DNA of 64,000 nt from Bacillus thuringiensis (GTDB lineage: Bacteria > Bacillota > Bacilli > Bacillales > Bacillaceae_G). Of the stretch, positions 45,403 to 53,803 are shown piece by piece. Position 1 is the first letter of the stretch, and each line of letters starts with the position of its first letter. The notes beneath the pieces are model-generated. The model ran no database searches. It had not been told where the DNA came from and saw nothing but the letters and a program-made list of their open reading frames with translations. The translations under genes were made by a program, and so were the position numbers. Where the stretch lies: NCBI RefSeq assembly GCF_014932895.1, contig NZ_JACYOF010000001.1, positions 496,001 through 560,000 of the forward strand. The letters run 5' to 3'.

Positions 45403-45547
45403 CCCGCTATTTGAGGGCAGTAAGACTCCCAACTCAAAATTCAGCTGGAGCAAAGAAGTTAGGTGGGAGTCGAACTGCCCGTAAAAGCCCGATTGGTGCG
45501 GGCTGATAATCAGTGGGGATGAATCCTCCCACTGATTAAAGTTTCAC
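45403..45547 (+). repeat. bcr1 element, copy 4, in metI leader
   Basis: A 145-nt copy from CCCGCTATTTGAGGGCAG to TTAAAGTTTCAC with TTTAT on both sides (45398-45402 and 45548-45552), a perfect 5-bp duplication. It lies between the riboswitch terminator and the metI ribosome site, so any read-through message carries it. Confidence 0.9.
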
Positions 45548-45592
45548 TTTATATTCACTTAATCGTTCAGTTTAAAAGGGAGGAATTTTCAC

Positions 45593-46705
45593 ATGTCAAC
45601 TATTGAAACAAAACTAGCACAAATCGGAAATCGTAGCGAAACTACAACAGGAACTGTTAACCCGCCTGTTTATTTCTCAACCGCTTATCGTCACGAAGGA
45701 ATTGGTAAATCTACTGGCTTTGACTATTCACGAACAGGTAATCCAACTCGCGGTCTTTTAGAACAGGCAATCGCGGATTTAGAATATGGCGAACAAGGTT
45801 ACGCTTGTAGTTCTGGAATGGCAGCTGTTCTCCTCGTCCTTTCTTTATTCCGTTCTGGAGACGAACTTATTGTATCTGAAGATTTATATGGGGGAACGTA
45901 TCGATTATTTTCTGAGCATGAAAAAAAGTGGAATATTCGATGTAGATACGTAAATACACAATCTATTAAACAAATTGAGCAAGCAATCACAACCAAAACA
46001 AAAGCTATTTTTATAGAAACTCCGACTAATCCATTAATGCAAGTTACTGATATTGCAGCTGTTGCAAGCGTAGCAAAAAGACATGGACTACTTCTTATTG
46101 TAGACAACACCTTCTACACGCCTTATATACAGCAACCATTAACAGAAGGGGCCGATATCGTACTTCATAGCGCAACGAAATATTTAGGTGGGCATAACGA
46201 TGTACTAAGCGGACTTGTCGTTGCAAAGGGAAAGGAACTTTGCGAGGAAATCGCTCATTATCATAATGCCTCCGGTGCTGTCCTAAGTCCATTTGACTCA
46301 TGGCTATTAATTCGTGGTATGAAAACTTTAGCGCTTCGCATGAGACAACATGAAGAAAATGCGAAAGTAATTGTTTCTTATTTAAACGCTGAAGACAGTG
46401 TGACAGATGTATTTTATCCGGGTAGAGGCGGTATGATTTCATTTCGTCTGCAAGATGAAACATGGGTTAATCCATTCTTACAATCTTTATCCTTAATTAC
46501 ATTTGCCGAAAGTCTTGGTGGTGTAGAAAGTTTAATGACTTATCCAGCAACACAAACGCATGCTGATATTCCTGAAGAAATCAGAACGGCAAACGGTGTA
46601 TGCAATCGTCTTCTTCGATTCTCCGTCGGCATTGAAAATAGTAACGATTTAATTCAAGACTTAAAGCAAGCCATTAAATTTGTAAAAGAAGGGGTAAGAA
46701 TATGA
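45593..46705 (+). CDS. metI: Cystathionine gamma-synthase / O-acetylhomoserine thiolyase
   Basis: PLP enzyme of 370 residues that joins cysteine (or sulfide) to an acylhomoserine. The PLP lysine lies in LHSATKYLGGHNDV near residue 200; the family motifs YSRTGNPTR near 44-52 and ETPTNPLMQV are present. AGGGAGGA precedes the ATG. It follows the SAM riboswitch and overlaps metC by four nt. The choice of acyl donor is inferred from the B. subtilis homologue. Confidence 0.93.
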   Translation: MSTIETKLAQIGNRSETTTGTVNPPVYFSTAYRHEGIGKSTGFDYSRTGNPTRGLLEQAIADLEYGEQGYACSSGMAAVLLVLSLFRSGDELIVSEDLYGGTYRLFSEHEKKWNIRCRYVNTQSIKQIEQAITTKTKAIFIETPTNPLMQVTDIAAVASVAKRHGLLLIVDNTFYTPYIQQPLTEGADIVLHSATKYLGGHNDVLSGLVVAKGKELCEEIAHYHNASGAVLSPFDSWLLIRGMKTLALRMRQHEENAKVIVSYLNAEDSVTDVFYPGRGGMISFRLQDETWVNPFLQSLSLITFAESLGGVESLMTYPATQTHADIPEEIRTANGVCNRLLRFSVGIENSNDLIQDLKQAIKFVKEGVRI

Positions 46706-47865
46706 GTTATTCTATCGATACACTCTTACTACACAACCAATATAAACATGATGCACAAACCGGGGCTGTTAACGTTCCCATCTATAACACATCAACTTTT
46801 CACCAGTTTGATGTAGATACATTCGGAAAATATGACTATAGCCGATCGGGTAATCCAACTCGCGAAGCTCTTGAAGATATTATCGCTTTATTAGAGGGCG
46901 GAACAAAGGGATTCGCCTTTGCATCAGGCATTGCAGCGATTTCTACTGCATTTCTCCTCCTTTCACAAGGCGATCACGTACTCATTTCAGAAGACGTATA
47001 CGGAGGCACTTACCGAATTATAACTGAAGTACTCTCTCGTTACGGTGTTTCACATACATTTGTTGATATGACAAATGTAGAAGAAATCAAGCAAAACATT
47101 AAACCAAATACAAAGCTCTTTTATGTAGAAACACCTTCTAATCCACTTTTAAAAGTGACAGATATTCGCACCGTTTCTAAACTTGCAAAATCAATCGGCG
47201 CTCTTACTTTTGTTGATAATACATTTTTGACACCACTATTTCAGAAGCCACTTGATCTTGGTGCCGATGTCGTTCTTCATAGTGCCACAAAATTTATTGC
47301 TGGTCATAGTGATGTTACTGCCGGATTAGCGGTCGTAAAAGATGCCGAACTCGTTCAAAAACTTGGATTCTTACAAAATGCATTTGGTGCTATTTTAGGA
47401 CCTCAAGATTGCTCTCTCGTACTTCGCGGTCTAAAAACATTGCATGTACGTCTCGAGCACTCATCGGCAAGTGCCAATAAAATTGCACATTATTTGCAAG
47501 AGCACGCTAAAATTCAAAATGTCTATTATCCTGGATTACAAACACATCTTGGTTTTGATATCCAACAATCTCAAGCAACATCAGCTGGAGCTGTTCTATC
47601 TTTTACTTTACAGTCGGAAGATGCACTCCGCCAATTTTTATCAAAAGTAAAATTACCTGTTTTTGCAGTTAGTTTAGGAGCTGTCGAGTCGATTCTTTCT
47701 TATCCAGCTAAAATGTCACATGCAGCACTATCGCAAGAAGCTCGTAATGAACGAGGCATTTCTAATTCATTACTTCGTTTATCCGTCGGCCTTGAAAATG
47801 TTAACGATTTAATATCCGATTTGGAAAATGCCCTTTCTTATGTAGAAGAACCTGTAAATGCATAG
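46702..47865 (+). CDS. metC: Cystathionine beta-lyase
   Basis: PLP enzyme of 387 residues that splits cystathionine to homocysteine, pyruvate and ammonia. The lysine lies in LHSATKFIAGHSDVTAG near residue 197, and YSRSGNPTREALED and ETPSNPLLKVTDI are family motifs. ATGA overlap with metI ensures coupled translation, so the pair turns cysteine into homocysteine under one SAM switch. Confidence 0.93.
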   Translation: MSYSIDTLLLHNQYKHDAQTGAVNVPIYNTSTFHQFDVDTFGKYDYSRSGNPTREALEDIIALLEGGTKGFAFASGIAAISTAFLLLSQGDHVLISEDVYGGTYRIITEVLSRYGVSHTFVDMTNVEEIKQNIKPNTKLFYVETPSNPLLKVTDIRTVSKLAKSIGALTFVDNTFLTPLFQKPLDLGADVVLHSATKFIAGHSDVTAGLAVVKDAELVQKLGFLQNAFGAILGPQDCSLVLRGLKTLHVRLEHSSASANKIAHYLQEHAKIQNVYYPGLQTHLGFDIQQSQATSAGAVLSFTLQSEDALRQFLSKVKLPVFAVSLGAVESILSYPAKMSHAALSQEARNERGISNSLLRLSVGLENVNDLISDLENALSYVEEPVNA

Positions 47866-47870
47866 AGAGA

Positions 47871-47906
47871 AAAGAAGATATGAAATTAAGTTATCATATC
47901 TTCTTT
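47871..47906 (+). terminator. metIC operon terminator
   Basis: AAAGAAGATATGA and TCATATCTTCTTT form a 13-bp perfect stem followed by T's. Confidence 0.88.
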
Positions 47907-48035
47907 TTATGCTGTCTAGTATATTTATTTTAATGTTTTTTGCTTTTCGTATAGTTCATTAAAAATAAAAACGTATCATCTATTTCCAAGTAATGGATTT
48001 ATTGATATATTAAGAAATAAAAGGGGGTAAAAATA

Positions 48036-48548
48036 ATGGATACTTGTGCAGATGTGTTAATCGTTATCGATTTACAAAATGGGGTATGTTATAGCGGAGA
48101 GCATTTATTTGATCTACAAAATTTACTTACAAATGTAAATAAAAGAATTTCTTCATACAGAAAAGCAAATAAACCAATCATTTTCGTTCAACATTGTGAT
48201 GATGATTTAGTACCCGAAAAAGAACTTTGGGCTATTCATACCGATCTAGATGTTCAAAAACAAGATTTTTTTATAAGAAAAACACATGCAAATTCATTTT
48301 ATAGCACAAACTTAAAAGAGATTTTAGACCAATTATTTGTACATCGCATTGAATTTTGTGGTGCCCAAACAGAGTACTGTATGGATGCTACAATTAAATT
48401 TGCTCACGGGCTGGGATACGAAAACTTCATGGTGCAGAAAACAACTTCTACGTTAAATAATCCATTTATGTCTGCAAAAGAGACAATTGACTTTTATGAA
48501 AATATATGGAATCACAGATTTTTAAAGTTGATAAAAGATGAATTCTAG
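48036..48548 (+). CDS. Isochorismatase-family cysteine hydrolase
   Basis: A 170-residue hydrolase with the family triad visible: Asp12 (VIDLQNG), Lys82 (IRKTHANSF) and Cys115 (TEYCMDATI). The cis-peptide-like CGAQTEYCM turn is as in nicotinamidases and isochorismatases. Length fits a minimal member. The substrate is unknown. AAGGGGG precedes the ATG. It stands alone after metC. Confidence 0.87.
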   Translation: MDTCADVLIVIDLQNGVCYSGEHLFDLQNLLTNVNKRISSYRKANKPIIFVQHCDDDLVPEKELWAIHTDLDVQKQDFFIRKTHANSFYSTNLKEILDQLFVHRIEFCGAQTEYCMDATIKFAHGLGYENFMVQKTTSTLNNPFMSAKETIDFYENIWNHRFLKLIKDEF

Positions 48549-48982
48549 AATAAATGACTAATGACTTGATCATTCTAAGATTTATCAGCTACACTCAAGT
48601 ATTTCATTATCACCATACAGAAGCTGATTACATTCAACTTCTTTTCTTTTTAACCTGCTTTATATTCTATATATAACATTACAATTCCTTTGTCATATTA
48701 TTTTAAAAATTTTGTATATTCATTTGAAAGAATAAGAAAATCATGATAAAATTGTGTTACAAATATATCTATATCTTTCAATTTTTAAAACGCATCGAAA
48801 TTTTCATCCAAAAATATCATTTTACAAAACCGTGCTAATTTATTTATTTTATTTACATCAGGGTCTCTTTTCTTACAATTTCTTTACTTTAGGACTTTTT
48901 TTCTGCAACAACTGTTTTCTTTTCTTTAATTTTTTGGTATGTATATTATGGTATAACAGCTCACACGGAGGTGGAAAAGAAC
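48549..48982. other. 434-nt AT-rich spacer
   Basis: No ribosome site plus frame pair or terminator hairpin is convincing. A TTTACA-16-TACAAT pair near 48850-48877 and a TATTATGGTATAAC stretch near 48946 are possible promoters for the ArsR gene. Otherwise nothing seen. Confidence 0.5.
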
Positions 48983-49273
48983 ATGTTAGAAACCTTTCAA
49001 AAAGAATTAGAACTATATGAAAGTAATGCAGAATTATTGAAAGTACTTGCTCATCCTGTTCGTTTATGTATTGTAAAAGGATTAATCGAGCGTGGTCCAA
49101 GCAACGTTTCTACAATGTACACTGGCTTAAACATGCCACAATCTACAATTTCACAGCATTTAGCAAAATTAAAAAGTGCTAAAATCGTTTCTAGTGAAAG
49201 AAAAGGATTAGAAATTTACTACAAAGTAGAAAACGAAACAATTATTCAACTCGTTCGCGTATTATTGGGTTAG
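48983..49273 (+). CDS. ArsR-family regulator, PagR-like
   Basis: A 96-residue winged-HTH repressor (LLKVLAHPVRLCIVKGL; MPQSTISQHLAKLKSAKIV; GLEIYYKVEN). It has no clear ELCVCDL metal-binding Cys pair, and the sequence pattern is like the small PagR-type regulators of this group. GGAGGTGG lies about 11 nt before the ATG at 48983; a GTG four codons earlier overlaps it. No adjacent target is obvious. Confidence 0.85.
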   Translation: MLETFQKELELYESNAELLKVLAHPVRLCIVKGLIERGPSNVSTMYTGLNMPQSTISQHLAKLKSAKIVSSERKGLEIYYKVENETIIQLVRVLLG

Positions 49274-49418
49274 GGATTAATAAACAGAGAAAAAGAACGT
49301 ATTCTATATTTTCCATCTCATATCTTTAATATAAATATATATCATGAGAGGAAATATATAATACTACATAAGTCGTATTAAAAAACAAGACACAGAAATA
49401 TACTGTGTCTTGTTTTTT

Positions 49419-50531
49419 TCATATTGTTAAATATCGATTCACATGTAAATTTTGCATATCTTTTGTATGTATAACAACATCAAAGGCACTCCCTAATCCT
49501 CCATTCAAAATCATAGAACGAACTGCTCGATTTTGTTTTTGAGTTTCAGAAAAAGGATTCGTATCTTGATGACTCGTAAGCTGTTCTAATATTCCTGCCG
49601 CTAACAAAAACTCAGATTGCTTTTTATGCCATACTGCACTCATTCCTTGAAGGCTAAAAATCTCCTTTAACTCATCCCAATGAATATGAGTAGTAAGATC
49701 CATTTCACCCGGATGTTCTAGAGGATTACGTATTAACTTATGCTTATAATAACCACGTAAACTTCCTTCGTGATGTGCAGGATGCTTCCATTCTTCTTTT
49801 GTGTAGCCATAGTCAACTGTAATACATATACCTTTTTGAAACCATTTCGCAATTCCTTTTATATACTCTTCCATCGCAATTGGCACTTCAAAACGTTGTC
49901 CTTCAGCAATATGAATATGATATTTCAATAAGTATCGACCTATACTTTTATTTAACGGTCTACATACTTCAGCAAGTTTCCCTTCCTCTGTATACGTAAT
50001 ACGTACTTCATACAACATTCCATTTCTCTTCTCAATTACTTCAACAGGAAATGCATCAAATAACTCATTCGAAAAAAGAATCCCTTCGAATGCTTCTCCC
50101 ATTTCACTATAAGATGTATAATATAACACATTAGAAAATGAGCACAGATTCTCCTGCTGTAATTTTCTATGAAAAGGGCTCAATTCAATCATTGAATAGT
50201 TTAAATCGATAAAGGTTTCCGGAGATAATTGCTTCCATTCTTGTAAAACATCATAGGCAAACTTTCCTGTCCCTCCGCCAATCTCACAAATATTCGGAGC
50301 AACTTCACCGTTTTCAACAAGACGAATAAAAAACTTAGCAAAAGTTTTTGCAAAAACAGAGGATACGTTGCTACTTGTAAAAAAATCCCCTTGTCTTCCA
50401 ATCTTTTCACGTTCCTTCATATAATAGCCATGTCCTTCTGTATATAATACGAGGTTCATATACGTACTATATGAAATTGAATAGTCCTTCTCTTTCCCCA
50501 TCCATTCTCTTAAAATGAGCTCCATCCCCAT
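49419..50531 (-). CDS. MidA/NDUFAF7-type SAM-dependent methyltransferase
   Basis: A 370-residue class I methyltransferase. The N-terminal block FTSSNVSSVFAKTFAKFF and SAM motif I ICEIGGGTGKFAYDVL near residue 85 match the MidA/NDUFAF7 family, whose human member methylates an arginine of complex I. The bacterial substrate is not known. Two ATG starts two codons apart are possible; AAGGAG lies five nt before the first. It starts 9 nt after the stop of yqgX. Confidence 0.85.
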   Translation of the reverse strand: MGMELILREWMGKEKDYSISYSTYMNLVLYTEGHGYYMKEREKIGRQGDFFTSSNVSSVFAKTFAKFFIRLVENGEVAPNICEIGGGTGKFAYDVLQEWKQLSPETFIDLNYSMIELSPFHRKLQQENLCSFSNVLYYTSYSEMGEAFEGILFSNELFDAFPVEVIEKRNGMLYEVRITYTEEGKLAEVCRPLNKSIGRYLLKYHIHIAEGQRFEVPIAMEEYIKGIAKWFQKGICITVDYGYTKEEWKHPAHHEGSLRGYYKHKLIRNPLEHPGEMDLTTHIHWDELKEIFSLQGMSAVWHKKQSEFLLAAGILEQLTSHQDTNPFSETQKQNRAVRSMILNGGLGSAFDVVIHTKDMQNLHVNRYLTI

Positions 50532-50540
50532 AATAACTCC

Positions 50541-51170
50541 TTATTGTAAAAATGGATTATTTTCTTTTTCAAAACCAATGCTTGTTTCTGGACCATGTCC
50601 ACATAGCACCGCTGTTTCATCTGGTAATACAAATAACTTCTCTTCAATACTTCCAATTAATTCAGCAAAACTTCCACCAGGTAAATCCGTTCTCCCGATG
50701 CTCATTTGGAATAATACATCACCAGAAAACACGGCATTCGCCTCTTTGCAATAATAAGAAACACTTCCTGGAGAGTGCCCTGGTGTTTCAAAAATTTCAA
50801 AGTTAAATGAACCGATTGTTAATGCACCCTCTGCATCAATAATGTGATCTGCTGGCTTTGCTGTAATACTGCGGTTCATCATAAAAATTTGAGAGCCATT
50901 TACAGTTGCATCCCCTAACCAATCTGCTTCTTCTTTATGTAAGTATACAGGAATATGGAAAGCGTCTCTCACCTCATCAACAGCACCAATATGATCAAAA
51001 TGAGCATGTGTTAATAAAACCGCCAATGGCTTTAATTGTTCTTCTTGTAAATATGTAACGAGCTTCTCTCCTTCGTGACCAGGATCAAAGATAATACACT
51101 CATTTTGATCATTCGTTAAAATATAAGCATTCGTTTGTAGTGGTCCTAACGGCATTTGTGTCCATTTCAT
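50541..51170 (-). CDS. yqgX: Metallo-beta-lactamase-fold hydrolase YqgX
   Basis: A 209-residue glyoxalase II-like hydrolase. The metal motif is HAHFDH with His55, His57, Asp59 and His60, and further His in TPGHSPGS and CGHGPET complete two zinc sites. B. subtilis YqgX has 211 residues and the same neighbourhood. GGAGGAG precedes the ATG at 51168-51170; a longer frame has no site. Confidence 0.92.
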   Translation of the reverse strand: MKWTQMPLGPLQTNAYILTNDQNECIIFDPGHEGEKLVTYLQEEQLKPLAVLLTHAHFDHIGAVDEVRDAFHIPVYLHKEEADWLGDATVNGSQIFMMNRSITAKPADHIIDAEGALTIGSFNFEIFETPGHSPGSVSYYCKEANAVFSGDVLFQMSIGRTDLPGGSFAELIGSIEEKLFVLPDETAVLCGHGPETSIGFEKENNPFLQ

Positions 51171-51340
51171 ATGAAAATCTCCTCCAGTTATTAAACTTAC
51201 TTTTAATGATACAACATTTCTTTCTCTTAGGAAAAGAAAGGATGCTATCTCGACAATCATTTTTAAAACATGTACAATATAAAAGAGTAAATATTCTAAA
51301 AACTCATATTAAAGAATGGGTAGACAGAGGAGGATATTGT

Positions 51341-51514
51341 ATGGGCCTTGTTATTATTTTTGCACTTGTCACTCTGTTAGCTGTCTTTGCTACGCTTAGG
51401 ACCCTTCGCGAAAAGAACTTTTTCGCGAGCGGTTTTGCAATTGCAACTGTACTCGTTTTCGGATGGTTTACGATCATGACTGTTCTATATAGCGGGTACC
51501 CACCAGCAGCTTAA
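51341..51514 (+). CDS. yqgW: DUF2759 small membrane protein (YqgW-like)
   Basis: A 57-residue protein with two membrane segments (about 3-17 and 28-48) and a SGYPPAA end, matching the DUF2759 family and B. subtilis yqgW in place, next to yqgX. AGGAGG lies eight nt before ATG. Function unknown. Confidence 0.78.
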   Translation: MGLVIIFALVTLLAVFATLRTLREKNFFASGFAIATVLVFGWFTIMTVLYSGYPPAA

Positions 51515-51552
51515 TTCATTTTCAGTTATACTTTTCATCAAGATTTTACACA

Positions 51553-51582
51553 AAAAGAGGAAGGGTTTTCCCTTCCTCTTTT
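51553..51582. terminator. Bidirectional terminator
   Basis: AAAAGAGGAAGGG and CCCTTCCTCTTTT form a 13-bp perfect stem around TTTT between yqgW and glcK. Confidence 0.9.
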
Positions 51583-51595
51583 CATATTTCACTAC

Positions 51596-52579
51596 TTATA
51601 ACATCTTCGCTTCGTATTTGTGCTTTTTTACAAGCCACGCTCCCCCGATAACACCTGCATCATTACCAAGTGTTGCAATTGCTAACTTTGTACTCTTTAC
51701 AGCACGTGAGAAAGCATATTGCTCGAAATAGCGTTGAATTGGTTCTAATAGTGCATCTCCAGCTTTAGACACGCCACCGCCAATAACAATTTTCTCTGGA
51801 TTCAGCGTGCTAGAAAGGTTCGCTACAGCTAACCCTAAATAAGAAGCTACTTTTTCTACTACTTCACCTGCTAGTTCATCACCTTGCCCATGCGCTTCAA
51901 ATACATCTTTTGATGTAATACGCCCTTCTTCCGCTAACATAGAACGTAACAGACTTTCTTTATTAGTCTCTTGTATTTTTTGCATAGCAACACGCACAAT
52001 ACCTGTTGCAGATGCTACTGTTTCTAAACAACCAGACTTCCCGCAATTACATGGGAAAGCATTCTCTGTAACGACTGTAATATGTCCAATCTCACCAGCA
52101 GCACCGCTTACACCGTGTACAATCTCACCATTGGCGATTACACCACCACCAACACCAGTACCAAGTGTCATACAAATTAAATCTTTTGCTCCTTCGCCAG
52201 CACCTTTCCACATTTCACCAAGTGCCGCTAAGTTTGCATCATTATCAATCACAACAGGTAATCCCGTTTCTACTTCTAGTAAATCTTTTAACGGATAGTT
52301 TTTCCATCCTAAATTAACCGCTTCATAAATCATTCCAGATGCCACATGTACAGGACCAGGAGCTCCCATACCAATACCAATTAACTTGCTTTTTAATTCA
52401 CCTAACTCTTCTAGCTTTTTATCGATTGCTTTCGCTACATCAAGTGTAATATGTTTTCCTTGCTCATTTGTATTCGTAGGTATTTCCCACTTATGTAAAA
52501 TTTCACCGTACACATTAATAAATGCTAATTTAATCGTTGTACCACCAAGGTCAACACCAACTAACCATTTCTCTTCCAT
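51596..52579 (-). CDS. glcK: Glucokinase, ROK family
   Basis: ATP-dependent phosphorylation of glucose. The protein has 327 residues: phosphate-binding DLGGTT with Asp10, catalytic Asp in [13 protein letters not shown] near residue 107, the ROK zinc-site [10 protein letters not shown] near 178-187 and the His of GEIGHI. B. subtilis GlcK (YqgR) is the close match and also follows yqgQ. Confidence 0.95.
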   Translation of the reverse strand: MEEKWLVGVDLGGTTIKLAFINVYGEILHKWEIPTNTNEQGKHITLDVAKAIDKKLEELGELKSKLIGIGMGAPGPVHVASGMIYEAVNLGWKNYPLKDLLEVETGLPVVIDNDANLAALGEMWKGAGEGAKDLICMTLGTGVGGGVIANGEIVHGVSGAAGEIGHITVVTENAFPCNCGKSGCLETVASATGIVRVAMQKIQETNKESLLRSMLAEEGRITSKDVFEAHGQGDELAGEVVEKVASYLGLAVANLSSTLNPEKIVIGGGVSKAGDALLEPIQRYFEQYAFSRAVKSTKLAIATLGNDAGVIGGAWLVKKHKYEAKML

Positions 52580-52598
52580 GTTGTTTACCTACCTTTAT

Positions 52599-52799
52599 CT
52601 AATTCTTATTTATCTCTTTTTGAATTTCTTGCTTCAATAAAAATAAAGCTGTTTGATAGTCTTGTGGATCGATTAGCTGTGATTGGTTTAATTCACGCAA
52701 TTCATCTTGCATTAATTGTAAATCTGCAATTCGATCACCCGTATAAATAATCGTACCAAATTTCTTTAGCAATTGTTGAATATCATAAACGGATATCAT
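52599..52799 (-). CDS. yqgQ: DUF910 protein YqgQ
   Basis: A 66-residue helical protein (MISVYDIQQLLKKFGTIIYTG...) of the DUF910/YqgQ family, possibly nucleic-acid binding. GAGGGTG precedes the ATG at 52797-52799. It starts the yqgQ-glcK transcript, as in B. subtilis. Confidence 0.88.
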   Translation of the reverse strand: MISVYDIQQLLKKFGTIIYTGDRIADLQLMQDELRELNQSQLIDPQDYQTALFLLKQEIQKEINKN

Positions 52800-52901
52800 T
52801 TCATCACCCTCTATGCTCACTTACTATAAAAATCATAATAAGAAAACGTTCACATATTTTATTATAATCAAGAAGAAAAAGTCTCGTCAATTTTTATTTG
52901 T

Positions 52902-53480
52902 CTATACAAGCCCATTTATAACCATTGTTCCTTTTTCTGTAATAATTTTTTCTACATTTTTATCAAATGGTTCTACCGGAATATGTTTTACCATTTGAAA
53001 ACCATAAGCTAATGATAGCGTTTTCCCTTTATAATGCACGAGATAACGATCATAGTAGCCACCACCATACCCAATGCGTTCTCCTCGCTGCGTATAAGCT
53101 ACGCCTGGCACGATAAGAAGATCAATTTCATCTGCATTCACTTCTTCCGTAAGCGCTGGAATCGGTTCACGTAAGTTCATATACACTGTTTCTAATTGGT
53201 CAAAATTACTAATTTTCCGGAAAGACATCGTCCTTGTCCCTTTATTACACTTCGGAACAACTACTTTCTTTCCTTCTTCCCAAGCTTTTTCAATAATAGA
53301 ATATGTATTCACTTCACGTTCCATCGAGAGGGTGATTCCAATTACTTTAGCCTCAACCCACTCTTTTTGCGCATACAACGAAACTGCAATTTGCTCTGAT
53401 AAAGTTGTATACTGTTCTTCCGATAAAGAATTCATGTGTTCTATTATTTGTTTACGTAAACGTACTTTCTCTTCTTTCAC
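52902..53480 (-). CDS. yqgN: 5-formyltetrahydrofolate cyclo-ligase
   Basis: Converts 5-formyl-THF with ATP to 5,10-methenyl-THF. The protein has 192 residues; the nucleotide and folate motifs are KEEKVRLRKQI at the start and VPGVAYTQRGERIGYGGGYYDRYL near the middle. I start at GTG (53478-53480), six nt after AAGGGGGG; a TTG-class start further up is not needed. It supports the folate steps used by gcvT, yitJ and metH. Confidence 0.92.
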   Translation of the reverse strand: MKEEKVRLRKQIIEHMNSLSEEQYTTLSEQIAVSLYAQKEWVEAKVIGITLSMEREVNTYSIIEKAWEEGKKVVVPKCNKGTRTMSFRKISNFDQLETVYMNLREPIPALTEEVNADEIDLLIVPGVAYTQRGERIGYGGGYYDRYLVHYKGKTLSLAYGFQMVKHIPVEPFDKNVEKIITEKGTMVINGLV

Positions 53481-53561
53481 ACATTTCCCCCCTTGCGGTG
53501 ACACTTTACTCTACGAAGATAGTGTATCACTTTTAACATAGGAATCGAATAAAAAAAGAAA

Positions 53562-53583
53562 CAGTAGGAAAATATTCCTACTG
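53562..53583 (-). terminator. rpmG terminator
   Basis: CAGTAGGAA and TTCCTACTG form a 9-bp stem with a short loop; a T run follows on the minus strand. Confidence 0.82.
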
Positions 53584-53584
53584 C

Positions 53585-53734
53585 TTACTTTGTTTCACGG
53601 TGTAACGTAGACTTCTTGTCACGCTTGCAATACTTTTTAAGCTCGATACGCTCAGCGTTGTTACGTTTGTTTTTCTTTGAGATATAGTTACGATCTCCGC
53701 ATTCTGTACATGCTAGAGTAATATTCACACGCAT
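53585..53734 (-). CDS. rpmG: Ribosomal protein L33
   Basis: A 49-residue zinc-type L33: two CxxC pairs are visible (CTEC near the N-terminus), but the second pair is reduced to a single Cys (KKYCKRDKK), so it resembles the zinc-free or partial form. The start [18 protein letters not shown] and end are family-typical. GGAGGG precedes the ATG. This gene is too short for many gene callers. Confidence 0.93.
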   Translation of the reverse strand: MRVNITLACTECGDRNYISKKNKRNNAERIELKKYCKRDKKSTLHRETK

Positions 53735-53803
53735 TCTTATTTCCCTCCAGTACTAATAACTTAAATCAGACTATACTATAATACCACTTTTAAAATAAAA
53801 ATT

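Noticed and set aside
48754-49100. Short frames around the ArsR gene on both strands
   Set aside because: No ribosome sites, AT-driven composition, and they overlap the clear ArsR gene or its promoter region.
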